From contig DHEF01000040.1 in assembly GCA_002399735.1 (NCBI GenBank), forward strand, positions 30,484 through 73,754: DNA of 43,271 bases, given 5' to 3'. Made by a program: the position numbers and the translations under genes. The DNA comes from Chitinophagaceae bacterium UBA4857. GTDB lineage: Bacteria; Bacteroidota; Bacteroidia; Chitinophagales; Chitinophagaceae. This document shows positions 25,609-32,101 of this stretch, in pieces (position 1 is the first letter of the stretch; each line of letters opens with the position of its first letter). The notes under the pieces were generated by a model, which saw only the letters and a program-made list of their open reading frames with translations, searched no databases and was not told the origin of the DNA.

Positions 25609-26241
25609 TTAGCTTTTTTTAACTTTTTTTTCAAATGCTGTTTCCAGGCGGGTAAACCCGGCAGATTTTTGAGGTTTTATTACTTCCAATGCCTGACAAA
25701 TACGTTTTACGGCAATGGCCATTTGAGCATCAATCGTATTAACCGATATGTTTAATATCTCACTTACTTCTTTGTATTTCAACCCATCTTCCCGTACTAA
25801 CTTAAAAATTAGTTTACAACGCGGGGGCAAGCTTTCAATCTCGGCATTCATTTTTGCCATCATCTCGCCGGTAATCATTAAGTCGTAAGGATCGGTGGTA
25901 ATTACCGGGGCCGTGGTTTCTAAAAAATCAAACGGAGCATTTATCAACTCGCTTGCCTGTTTGGAAATAGCATTAAGGGAAGCGTTTTTAACAGCTACAT
26001 ATAAGTACACGGCCAGATTATCTATTTCGGCGGCGGTTTCCCTTTTAGACCAAAGTTTTACAAACACATCTTCTACCGTTTCTTCGGCTAATTCTTTACT
26101 TCTGACAAGGGACACTGAAAAATGTACCAACTTTTTGTATAGGTATTGGTAAATATGAGTAAAAGCAGCTTCGTCATTTTTTTGCAAGCGTAATTGAAGG
26201 GCTTTTAACTCCTGAGAGTTATATATATTCTCCTTATGCAA
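25609..26241 (-). CDS. ECF-type RNA polymerase sigma-70 factor (locus 2)
   Basis: 210 residues. The only usable start is the TTG at 26241: the frame is closed by TAA two codons upstream and no ATG occurs near the N-terminus. An AAGGAG run lies just inside the gene. Region 2 (ELAEETVEDVFVKLWSKRE, LAVYLYVAVKNASLN) and region 4 (LPPRCKLIFKLVREDGLKYK then EVSEILNISVNTIDAQMAIA) match those of the locus 1 sigma factor closely. The C-terminal 20 residues are a basic tail not found in the paralogue. It heads locus 2; a 20-nt dyad lies 22 nt upstream. Confidence 0.92.
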   Translation of the reverse strand: MHKENIYNSQELKALQLRLQKNDEAAFTHIYQYLYKKLVHFSVSLVRSKELAEETVEDVFVKLWSKRETAAEIDNLAVYLYVAVKNASLNAISKQASELINAPFDFLETTAPVITTDPYDLMITGEMMAKMNAEIESLPPRCKLIFKLVREDGLKYKEVSEILNISVNTIDAQMAIAVKRICQALEVIKPQKSAGFTRLETAFEKKVKKS

Positions 26242-26263
26242 TCGTTACTTTGTTATGCTAATG

Positions 26264-26283
26264 TAGGTAAAACAATTTACCTA
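26264..26283. promoter_or_regulatory. Perfect dyad upstream of the locus 2 sigma gene
   Basis: TAGGTAAA (26264-26271), spacer ACAA, TTTACCTA (26276-26283): an 8-bp perfect inverted repeat with a 4-nt spacer, 22 nt before the sigma start. Size and position suit an operator for a dimeric regulator or a small leader hairpin. No regulator is identified, and locus 1 lacks the same dyad. Confidence 0.35.
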
Positions 26284-26290
26284 TATCATA

Positions 26291-26303
26291 TAAACATTTT
26301 AAA
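26291..26303 (-). promoter_or_regulatory. 13-mer shared by both sigma-gene upstream regions, copy 2
   Basis: TTTAAAATGTTTA on the minus strand, 49 nt upstream of the sigma start; identical to 13279-13291 in locus 1. Its function is not known. Confidence 0.3.
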
Positions 26304-26419
26304 TGAGGTGTTTTTTTCTTGGCAAAGAAAACATTTTATTACAATCGTGCTACATAACACGCAAAATAAATTTTTGCAATCAGTTACATAAACACAGTAA
26401 ATAAAAAATGGTTTATTGT

Positions 26420-26460
26420 AGTAGAATAATAAGCAAGATTTTTAAACTTATTATTCTACT
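26420..26460. terminator. 14-bp inverted repeat at the kdsB 3' end
   Basis: AGTAGAATAATAAG (26420-26433) pairs perfectly with CTTATTATTCTACT (26447-26460). The right arm overlaps the kdsB stop codon (26456-26458). On the minus strand it would form right at the end of the kdsB message; the T-run (TTTTTA) follows the right arm on the plus strand. It is possibly a bidirectional terminator, AT-rich and therefore weak. Confidence 0.5.
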
Positions 26461-27199
26461 TTTTATTCAGTATTTCAATGGCGTGTTTCAAATCTTCCGG
26501 CGTATCTATAGCCACGCTAATAAAATCAACCGTGGCCATACGTATTTTAATACCATTTTCCAGGTAACGTAATTGCTCCAGTTTTTCTACCTGCTCCAAT
26601 AAAGCCGGAGGCCAGGATGTAAAATTTAATAAGGCCTGCTTACGATAACCATATACACCAATATGCAAATAATGGTTAACTGCTACTTCGGTATTTGCCA
26701 CATAAGGAATAGTGTTACGACTAAAATATAAAGCATCGCTGTTTTTATCCACCACTACTTTTACGACACTATTGGCCTGTAATTCTTCTTTACTTTTTAT
26801 TACCCGCATTAACGATCCCACTTGCACTTGTTCGTCGGCAAATAATTGCACCAGTTTTTGCAACGGCTCTTTTTGTATAAACGGTTCATCGCCCTGTACA
26901 TTAATAATTACATCCACATCCAAGTCGGCCACCGCTTCGGCAATACGGTCGCTACCACTTTCATGCAGTTTTTTGCTCATGATGGCTTTGCCGCCATTAT
27001 TCACTATTTCATTATAAATAATATCGCTATCCGTTACAACAATTACTTCGTTAAACAAACCGGTTGCTACCGTTTCATCGTATGTATGTCTAATAACGGT
27101 TTTATTTCCCAGCTGTTGCATTAGCTTGGCCGGAAAACGTGTGGCCGCATAACGGGCGGGAATAAATGCTGCTACAGGAATGGTTGTTGAACTACTCAT
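26456..27199 (-). CDS. kdsB: 3-deoxy-manno-octulosonate cytidylyltransferase (CMP-KDO synthetase)
   Basis: Activates KDO with CTP to CMP-KDO for LPS inner-core synthesis in the cytoplasm. 247 residues from the ATG at 27199, the usual family length; the longer frame starts with TTG at 27223 and adds eight non-conserved residues. Diagnostic motifs: VAAFIPARYAATRFPAKLM (nucleotide-binding loop), TDSDII, SGSDRIAEA, VINVQGDEPFI and the C-terminal AIDTPEDLKHA. It stands alone on the minus strand, separated from the PUL by a hairpin and from the region beyond by a repeat-rich gap. Confidence 0.95.
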   Translation of the reverse strand: MSSSTTIPVAAFIPARYAATRFPAKLMQQLGNKTVIRHTYDETVATGLFNEVIVVTDSDIIYNEIVNNGGKAIMSKKLHESGSDRIAEAVADLDVDVIINVQGDEPFIQKEPLQKLVQLFADEQVQVGSLMRVIKSKEELQANSVVKVVVDKNSDALYFSRNTIPYVANTEVAVNHYLHIGVYGYRKQALLNFTSWPPALLEQVEKLEQLRYLENGIKIRMATVDFISVAIDTPEDLKHAIEILNKK

Positions 27200-27290
27200 A
27201 AAAAATATTATTGCCAACTGCAAATATAGTTGCCAGTATGCGTTTCTGTGCTGCCTACTTTAACAAACCTTTTAAACTAACAGATTATTT

Positions 27291-27530
27291 ATGTCATCAA
27301 CTGCATTGCTCATCGTCCCTTGCGCTGTGACCCAACAGTATTGTTGGGCTCGTAATTTTTATGTTACCAACTGCATTGCTACTATCATCGCCCCTTGCGT
27401 CGCACTCTTGAGCACCTGTAACTTTGCTCAGCATTGTGCAAGGTGTTCCCCCCGATGCATCGGGGCGGTACTGTCGTAATGCTATTGGCCAATACGCAGT
27501 ACTCCGTATTTTAATCGGAGCTGCCTGCGT
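27291..27530 (-). repeat. Compound block of the dispersed repeat, minus orientation
   Basis: Two right-hand modules in tandem (27291-27325, truncated; 27359-27412, CAACTGCATTGCTACTATCA then TCGCCCCTTGCGTCGCACT) followed by left-hand modules: CTCAGCATTGTGCAAGG, the 16-nt palindrome CCCCGATGCATCGGGG (27450-27465), CTATTGGCCAATA, and the hairpin CTCCG-tattttaat-CGGAG (27502-27520). The last hairpin equals the 3306-3326 hairpin with one base pair swapped on both sides. The block lies upstream of kdsB. Confidence 0.65.
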
Positions 27531-27644
27531 ACGCCCCGACATTGTCGTGGGTAACTTTACTCACCATTATGCAAGGTACACCCCGGCTTGTCGGCGATAC
27601 TGCATATCGCTAATCAACAGAGAACTCCGAAATGCCGGAAGAAT
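27531..27644. other. GC-richer intergenic segment, no gene seen
   Basis: Between the compound repeat and the heptamer array. Short GC-rich dyads (for example CCCCGACATTGTCGTGGG at about 27535-27552, and the CACCCCGGCTTGTCGGCG stretch) suggest more decayed repeat modules. The ORFs that cross it run through repeats and have no recognisable protein features. Confidence 0.35.
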
Positions 27645-27700
27645 AGTGAAAAGTGAAATAGTAAATTCACCATTCACATCCATGAACCATTAACAATGAA
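27645..27700. repeat. Degenerate heptamer array
   Basis: Eight consecutive 7-nt units in phase: AGTGAAA AGTGAAA TAGTAAA, then TTCACCA TTCACAT, then CCATGAA CCATTAA CAATGAA. The middle units are the reverse complement of a TGGTGAA-type unit. GTTAATGGTTCATGG (reverse complement of 27680-27694) also occurs at 43014-43028. It resembles short tandemly repeated heptanucleotides known from cyanobacteria. Confidence 0.5.
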
Positions 27701-28095
27701 CTGCAGTTGACGGGCTGCCCGATTGCAGTGAAAAGCCCGCTGAAGGTTTGTGCGGGGAACATGTGGCGGACTTGTAACGCAAAGCGGGAACAGTTGCTGA
27801 CCAGAGTTACTACTGCTGACAGCCCCTTAACATTTGTTAAATTATAAGCCGGTTTTACGGTGCAATTAGCCGCCAAATAAACATTGGCATAATTATGTTA
27901 TATAAATATTTATGCAACCGATTAATATTATATTATTGAAAAATTGAAATTAGTTTTATTTACATTTATAAAAGAATGACTATAAACATTGATCCGGGGA
28001 TTGGCTCAATTGTTGTTTAGCTCATAAAAATGAATATGATAGTAGCCGCAATACCAACGTATTGTATCTGTATTGTTAAACACAATTTTTGAAGT
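27700..28095. other. Structured GC-rich segment then AT-rich leader, no gene seen
   Basis: 27700-27729 folds as a nested hairpin: ACTGCA (27700-27705) with TGCAGT (27724-27729), enclosing CGGGC-t-GCCCG (27711-27721). CGGGCT can alternatively pair with AGCCCG at 27734-27739. The GC-rich part continues to about 27835 with GTTACTACTGCTGAC, a motif related to the repeat tails. 27840-28095 is AT-rich and should hold the promoter of the HNH gene; no clear TAnnTTTG box was found. Confidence 0.4.
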
Positions 28096-28674
28096 ATGGC
28101 AAAAGAACAAATTAAACTTTTTAGAAACGAGGTTTTTAAGGATGTGAAAGGACATGAAGCCAAGGGTGCAGTATGGTATAAATATGCTATTTCTAATTAC
28201 GGACGCTTGGTAAAATACAACAAAAATATTCCTGATGGTTTTGTGCTAAACTGTAGCAGGCAGGGCGGTTATCCTATTTGGCGTAAAAAAATGGACGATG
28301 AATATGTGGCTATTTTAATACACCGCCTGGTAGCTGAATATTTTTTGCCTAAGCCAAAAAGTAAACAAAAGTTTATTATTCACCTTGACCATAACAAAGA
28401 AAACAACCGTGTAAAAAACTTAGCATGGGCTACCCGTGAAGATGTTACGGAACATAACAGAAAGAACCCTTTAGTTATTGCAGCTATTAAACGTACCAAA
28501 GAAATTGGTGGCGGTGGCGGCAAAAGAAAACTGAAAGAGAAAGATGTAGTGCGTATTAAAAAAATGTTGGCTGCTGGTAAAACACTTAAAGAAATTGCTA
28601 CTAAGTTTAACGTAAGCGATATGCAGATTTACCGAATTAAAACGGGTGAAAACTGGGCCAAGGTTACCATTTAA
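28096..28674 (+). CDS. Free-standing HNH/NUMOD4-type endonuclease-like protein with C-terminal HTH
   Basis: 192 residues. An N-terminal NUMOD4-like segment (about 26-40, WYKYAISNYGRLVKY) is followed by an HNH_3-type core: His76-Arg77 in LIHRLVAEYFLPKP, then IIHLDHNKENN (His96, Asp98, Asn103-Asn104) and VKNLAWATRE. A (Gly)5 linker at 138-142 leads to a helix-turn-helix (about 160-182, TLKEIATKFNVSDMQIYRIK). Homing endonucleases of phage and introns have this build, yet no intron, intein or phage gene surrounds it. It is the only plus-strand gene between 1 and 34.7 kb. It converges on the dehydratase gene with three bases between the stops. Nuclease activity or a DNA-binding role are both possible. 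Confidence 0.8.
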   Translation: MAKEQIKLFRNEVFKDVKGHEAKGAVWYKYAISNYGRLVKYNKNIPDGFVLNCSRQGGYPIWRKKMDDEYVAILIHRLVAEYFLPKPKSKQKFIIHLDHNKENNRVKNLAWATREDVTEHNRKNPLVIAAIKRTKEIGGGGGKRKLKEKDVVRIKKMLAAGKTLKEIATKFNVSDMQIYRIKTGENWAKVTI

Positions 28675-28677
28675 TAA

Positions 28678-29046
28678 CTATACATTGGTAGTAAATACCA
28701 GGCGTGCTTTACAGTAAGTAACAGCACCGTCAGTAATGGTTGCGGTTACGCTAATATTAGTTTCATGCACGTGGTATAGAATAGTAAAATTTACTATGGG
28801 CGCTTGCGCAGGCGTTATCGTGTTTAAATATTTTACCTGCGCAGCCTCACGTAATACAATAGGCTGTTGTAATTGCTGAGATAGTTGCTCCTTAATAATT
28901 TGTAATGTACATACACCCGGTACTACCGGTTGGTTAGGAAAATGGCCTTCGAAGATTTTATGCTGGGCATTAAACTGTATGGTTAATACTATACCACCAT
29001 CTGTTTCCTGCGTATTGGTAACCTGATAAAAATTTTTATTCAGCAT
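28678..29046 (-). CDS. FabZ-like 3-hydroxyacyl-ACP dehydratase, catalytic Glu replaced
   Basis: 122 residues, a single hot-dog domain. The family signature is FEGHFPNQPVVPGV with catalytic His35. In FabZ the partner acid sits 14 residues after that His; here the position is Gln49 (PGVCTLQII). The protein may therefore be inactive, use another residue, or belong to the specialised dehydratases of flexirubin/aryl-polyene clusters. The start overlaps the preceding lipoprotein gene by 11 nt, so it is the last gene of the tight minus-strand operon. Confidence 0.8.
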   Translation of the reverse strand: MLNKNFYQVTNTQETDGGIVLTIQFNAQHKIFEGHFPNQPVVPGVCTLQIIKEQLSQQLQQPIVLREAAQVKYLNTITPAQAPIVNFTILYHVHETNISVTATITDGAVTYCKARLVFTTNV

Positions 29047-29662
29047 AATTATTTATTTGCTTTAGGGCTATGTTAAAGGCAAAGTTATTGTGTTTAATAT
29101 AAACAGAATCGGGCAAGGTTTTTTGCATACCTGTAAATTGTATATCAACTACATTTTTACGTTTACTGCCTCGTTCCATGGCCACTAAACTATCGCAATG
29201 ATTATTGGTTTGGTAGTAGTAATAATCCTTTCCTTGTTTGTAAATATGGTATTGGTTTTTACCATCGGTTTTTGACAAGTATTTGGCTTCGCTTAACCTG
29301 TTCATTAATAATAACTGAAAATCTTTACGCAGGGTTTTTATAACGGCCTTCTTGTTCATCTTATCTGTAATATGGTGCACTACCATGTTACCGGTGGTAG
29401 GAAACCCAAAATCGAAAAATTTAAAGCCGGCCTCGTTGGTAAATAATAACCTTACGCTACTATCGGGCAATTGTTTTATTAATAACAAGCCGCTTAAATA
29501 GTGGCCGGTTATATTTATTTGTGCCCGGTATAATGTGGTATTAATTTGCGGGGTTAAACCGGCAATACATGTAGCTGAACCATTGCTTTTTTGCAAATGT
29601 TTATACGATGATCCGCAGGCGGCCAATATAAAAACGATACTAATTGGTATTAAAAAGCGCAT
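29036..29662 (-). CDS. Lipoprotein of unknown function in the flexirubin-like operon
   Basis: 208 residues with a lipoprotein signal (VFILAACGS, Cys16). No domain name can be given with certainty. The body is beta-rich (LLLIKQLPDSSVRLLFTNEA, KFFDFGF, YHIYKQGKDYYYYQTN), reminiscent of LolA/LolB-like half-barrels, and ends IKHNNFAFNIALKQI. It overlaps the LolA-like gene by 23 nt and the dehydratase gene by 11 nt. This suggests it works with the LolA-like carrier in moving a lipid or pigment to the outer membrane; that role is inferred from position only. Confidence 0.75.
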   Translation of the reverse strand: MRFLIPISIVFILAACGSSYKHLQKSNGSATCIAGLTPQINTTLYRAQINITGHYLSGLLLIKQLPDSSVRLLFTNEAGFKFFDFGFPTTGNMVVHHITDKMNKKAVIKTLRKDFQLLLMNRLSEAKYLSKTDGKNQYHIYKQGKDYYYYQTNNHCDSLVAMERGSKRKNVVDIQFTGMQKTLPDSVYIKHNNFAFNIALKQINNYAE

Positions 29663-30275
29663 CTGCTAAGTTTGTGTTCAGTTCAGGGTTTATAAAAGAC
29701 AATACTGTTTTATCGCCTGAAGGTTCGTGCATCTCTATCTTTTTAACCAGGTTATCTTTTTTAACCGATATCATATTTATCTTACTAAACATTTTTTTCA
29801 AGTCCTTGGTTACCGGTGTTAATTCAGCAAGGTAACTATCGCCTGACTCAAAAAGTTTTACCAAAAAATCTTTATTATCAAATATGGTTCCTTTAACACA
29901 ATCCATCATAATACGGTTGATAGATTGAAACAACTTGTTGGACTTAGCCGACATTTTATTTTCCTTCTGGTTGTCTTTTATATACACATTGTTGCCGTTA
30001 ATAACCATCAGGTATTGAAACGGTGATGTGTACTCCATACGTATGGCATTTTCTTTCTTAAAATAAAACTTGCCTTTGGAAACAATTTTTTCGGCCAACA
30101 TGCTCAACGTTTTCTCTTGTGTAAAGTCGCTTTTTAGCGTATTGGTTTTTTGTGATGTTTGCGTAAAGCTCTTTTTAAAAGCATCGGTATTGGCAACCGA
30201 TTTATAACCCGGGTATTGTGCCTGTGCCCATATAAATAAAAAACAACTAAGTATTGTAATAACTAACCTACGCAT
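29640..30275 (-). CDS. LolA-like outer-membrane lipoprotein carrier family protein
   Basis: 211 residues with a cleavable signal peptide (ending FIWAQAQ). LolA-fold segments: LKSDFTQEKTLSMLAEKIVS, GKFYFKKENAIRMEYTSPF, YLMVINGNNVYIKDN, a C-terminal LVKKIEMHEPSGDKTVLSF. Such periplasmic LolA homologues are constant members of flexirubin and aryl-polyene clusters, where they are thought to carry the acyl product. It overlaps the deacetylase gene by 8 nt and the lipoprotein gene by 23 nt. A role as the general LolA cannot be excluded, but the operon context argues for the specialised type. Confidence 0.85.
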   Translation of the reverse strand: MRRLVITILSCFLFIWAQAQYPGYKSVANTDAFKKSFTQTSQKTNTLKSDFTQEKTLSMLAEKIVSKGKFYFKKENAIRMEYTSPFQYLMVINGNNVYIKDNQKENKMSAKSNKLFQSINRIMMDCVKGTIFDNKDFLVKLFESGDSYLAELTPVTKDLKKMFSKINMISVKKDNLVKKIEMHEPSGDKTVLSFINPELNTNLADALFNTN

Positions 30276-31047
30276 AAGGTTGCAAATTTAATATTTTGTG
30301 TAATGGTACAATATTGTACCCTTTTGCTTTTACAGCATTTATAAACAAGGGCAACATGGTTACCGTAACGGCAGTGGTATCATGAAATAATACCACTGCT
30401 CCCGGCTTTACCTGCCCAAGTACCCGGTGTAACAATTTATCGGCATCGGTAGCTACGGTATCTAAGGAGCGAATACTCCAACCCACTGTTACAAATCCCG
30501 ATTTTTTTATTGCCCTTGCCAGATTAGGATTGGTTACTCCGTAAGGCGGCCTAAATAATAAGGGTGTTACACCTATTGCCTGACGAGTAACGGTATTCAT
30601 TTGTTGCAAATCGGCGTACATTTTTTCGGCACTTAACAAATCAAACCATTTACCGTGACTGTAACTGTGGTTGCCTATTATATGTCCTTGGTTATGTACT
30701 GCTTGTAATAATTCAGGATGTTTAACCACATGTTTACCTATACAAAAGAATGCCGCCGATACATTTTTTTCTTTTAGTATGCTTAATATTTGTGGTGTAA
30801 ACTCGGGCAAAGGCCCATCATCAAAACTAATGGCAATTTGCTTTTGCAATGTATTAGCATAACTAATGGCTTTTACATAAAACCCTGAATTAATATAGTA
30901 ACTACCATAAAATAAAACCAGACTACCAACTAAGAATATGGCTATTAAACCCGGCCAAAAATATTGCCAACTATTATTTATACCATATAACACTAAGGCT
31001 ATAATAGCAATTAATAATGCAGTTATGGTAAGCCTGAATTTTAACAT
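30268..31047 (-). CDS. Membrane-anchored polysaccharide deacetylase (CE4/NodB domain)
   Basis: 259 residues. Two N-terminal membrane helices (about 5-23 and 30-52) precede the NodB domain: SFDDGP (Asp76, Asp77), the metal-binding GNHSYSHG (His127, His131), RPPYG (166-170) and FHDT near 220. These are the canonical CE4 motifs, so it should be an active metal-dependent deacetylase facing the periplasm. Its substrate is not shown. CE4 genes of this kind occur inside flexirubin-type clusters of Bacteroidota. It overlaps the ketosynthase-like gene by 7 nt and the LolA-like gene by 8 nt. Confidence 0.88.
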   Translation of the reverse strand: MLKFRLTITALLIAIIALVLYGINNSWQYFWPGLIAIFLVGSLVLFYGSYYINSGFYVKAISYANTLQKQIAISFDDGPLPEFTPQILSILKEKNVSAAFFCIGKHVVKHPELLQAVHNQGHIIGNHSYSHGKWFDLLSAEKMYADLQQMNTVTRQAIGVTPLLFRPPYGVTNPNLARAIKKSGFVTVGWSIRSLDTVATDADKLLHRVLGQVKPGAVVLFHDTTAVTVTMLPLFINAVKAKGYNIVPLHKILNLQPYA

Positions 31048-32081
31048 GCTGTCAGCAAAAATAATGCGTGGTGTATATGTTGTTGGTGGTTATAAATTAA
31101 TATACGTTTTGGTGCTTGTGGTGCTTTCCCTACAGCCGCAGGCACTGTACCCGATTGTAATATATTAGCTGTCAACCAAACCGCAAATGCCGATGCGGTA
31201 GGATACTCGCCACATAAATGTTTAAACCCGGCTAATGCTCTATTTTTAAACACCGTTTTTTGTAACTCTTTGTAAGCAGCATCATTGGTAACATCGCCAT
31301 TTAAACCAGTTAAAATAATATCAACATCATCAATGGTTATACTTTGTGTAGCTAAAAACTTTTCTATCTCCAGCTCTATTTCCGATTGTGATGCAGGCTT
31401 GTAAAAAGTATATACATCATTCAGCTTAGCCATGCTGTTATCTTGCTTTTCCTCATTTACTAAAAAGAAAACAGCCCCTTCACCATTCATGGTTCCTTTA
31501 GCGGGCTCAGTTAATAATGCGGTACTTGCTGACCTGTTTTTGTATAAACCAAATCTTTGTAAAATGGTGTGGCTGGCATCTACAATTTCATCAACAGCTC
31601 CCACTAACACATTGCCGGCTTCCTTTTCAGCTAATAATAAGGATGCATCTAATAACGCATTCTCAAATGAAAACCCTCTGTGTACAAAAGTATTATTATA
31701 ATTATGGCATTGCAGCATTAATGCAATTTGGGCCCCAACGGTATTGTGTGTTGATTGTATAAATGATGTGGGTGATAACAGCTCTTCGTTAAAACTCACC
31801 ATTCTCGATAAAAAAGCTTCTGTATCGGCCAGGCAACCATATGCCGTTCCCGTAACAAATGCATCCGGCTGTTGTACATTGGCCGCTTGTAAACAATCTT
31901 TTGCTGCCGCTACGCCCATTTTAATTACACGGCTCATGCGGCGTATTAATTTGCTATCAATGTAAGCCGTGTAATCCGGTTCTACACAGACCAGCCTGTC
32001 GCCCGAATAACTATTGGGCTTGTTTATAATTGTTTCAAATGATGCCTGCGGCGTTATAGCTGCCGTAGATTGTATATACAT
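31041..32081 (-). CDS. Beta-ketoacyl synthase-like protein lacking the active-site Cys
   Basis: 346 residues with the N-terminal thiolase-fold half typical of ketosynthases (FVTGTAYGCLADTEAFL, SPTSFIQSTHNTVGAQIAL, GEGAVFFLVNEE, a late KHLCGEYPTASAFAVWL). Where active KS proteins have a Cys in a T-A-C-x-S context, this one has FVHRGFSFENALLDAS (132-147), with no Cys. It therefore looks like a chain-length-factor type partner or a non-elongating KS, as found in aryl-polyene/flexirubin clusters. No intact KS or acyl carrier protein is in the window. It starts 20 nt after the peptide deformylase stop and overlaps the deacetylase gene. Confidence 0.82.
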   Translation of the reverse strand: MYIQSTAAITPQASFETIINKPNSYSGDRLVCVEPDYTAYIDSKLIRRMSRVIKMGVAAAKDCLQAANVQQPDAFVTGTAYGCLADTEAFLSRMVSFNEELLSPTSFIQSTHNTVGAQIALMLQCHNYNNTFVHRGFSFENALLDASLLLAEKEAGNVLVGAVDEIVDASHTILQRFGLYKNRSASTALLTEPAKGTMNGEGAVFFLVNEEKQDNSMAKLNDVYTFYKPASQSEIELEIEKFLATQSITIDDVDIILTGLNGDVTNDAAYKELQKTVFKNRALAGFKHLCGEYPTASAFAVWLTANILQSGTVPAAVGKAPQAPKRILIYNHQQHIHHALFLLTAC

Positions 32082-32101
32082 ATTGTGGCTCGCTTTAATA
32101 A

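Noticed and set aside
27291..27530. Possible CRISPR-like array because of recurring similar blocks
   Set aside because: Blocks are unequal in length and spacing, modules occur singly across the window in both orientations, and no cas genes are present.
27297..27876. Several overlapping open frames in the kdsB-HNH gap
   Set aside because: They run through repeat modules and palindromes, overlap each other on both strands and have unusual composition; none resembles a protein.
28096..28674. HNH protein as part of a restriction or toxin system
   Set aside because: No methyltransferase, immunity or partner gene lies beside it; the neighbours are kdsB and the lipid operon.
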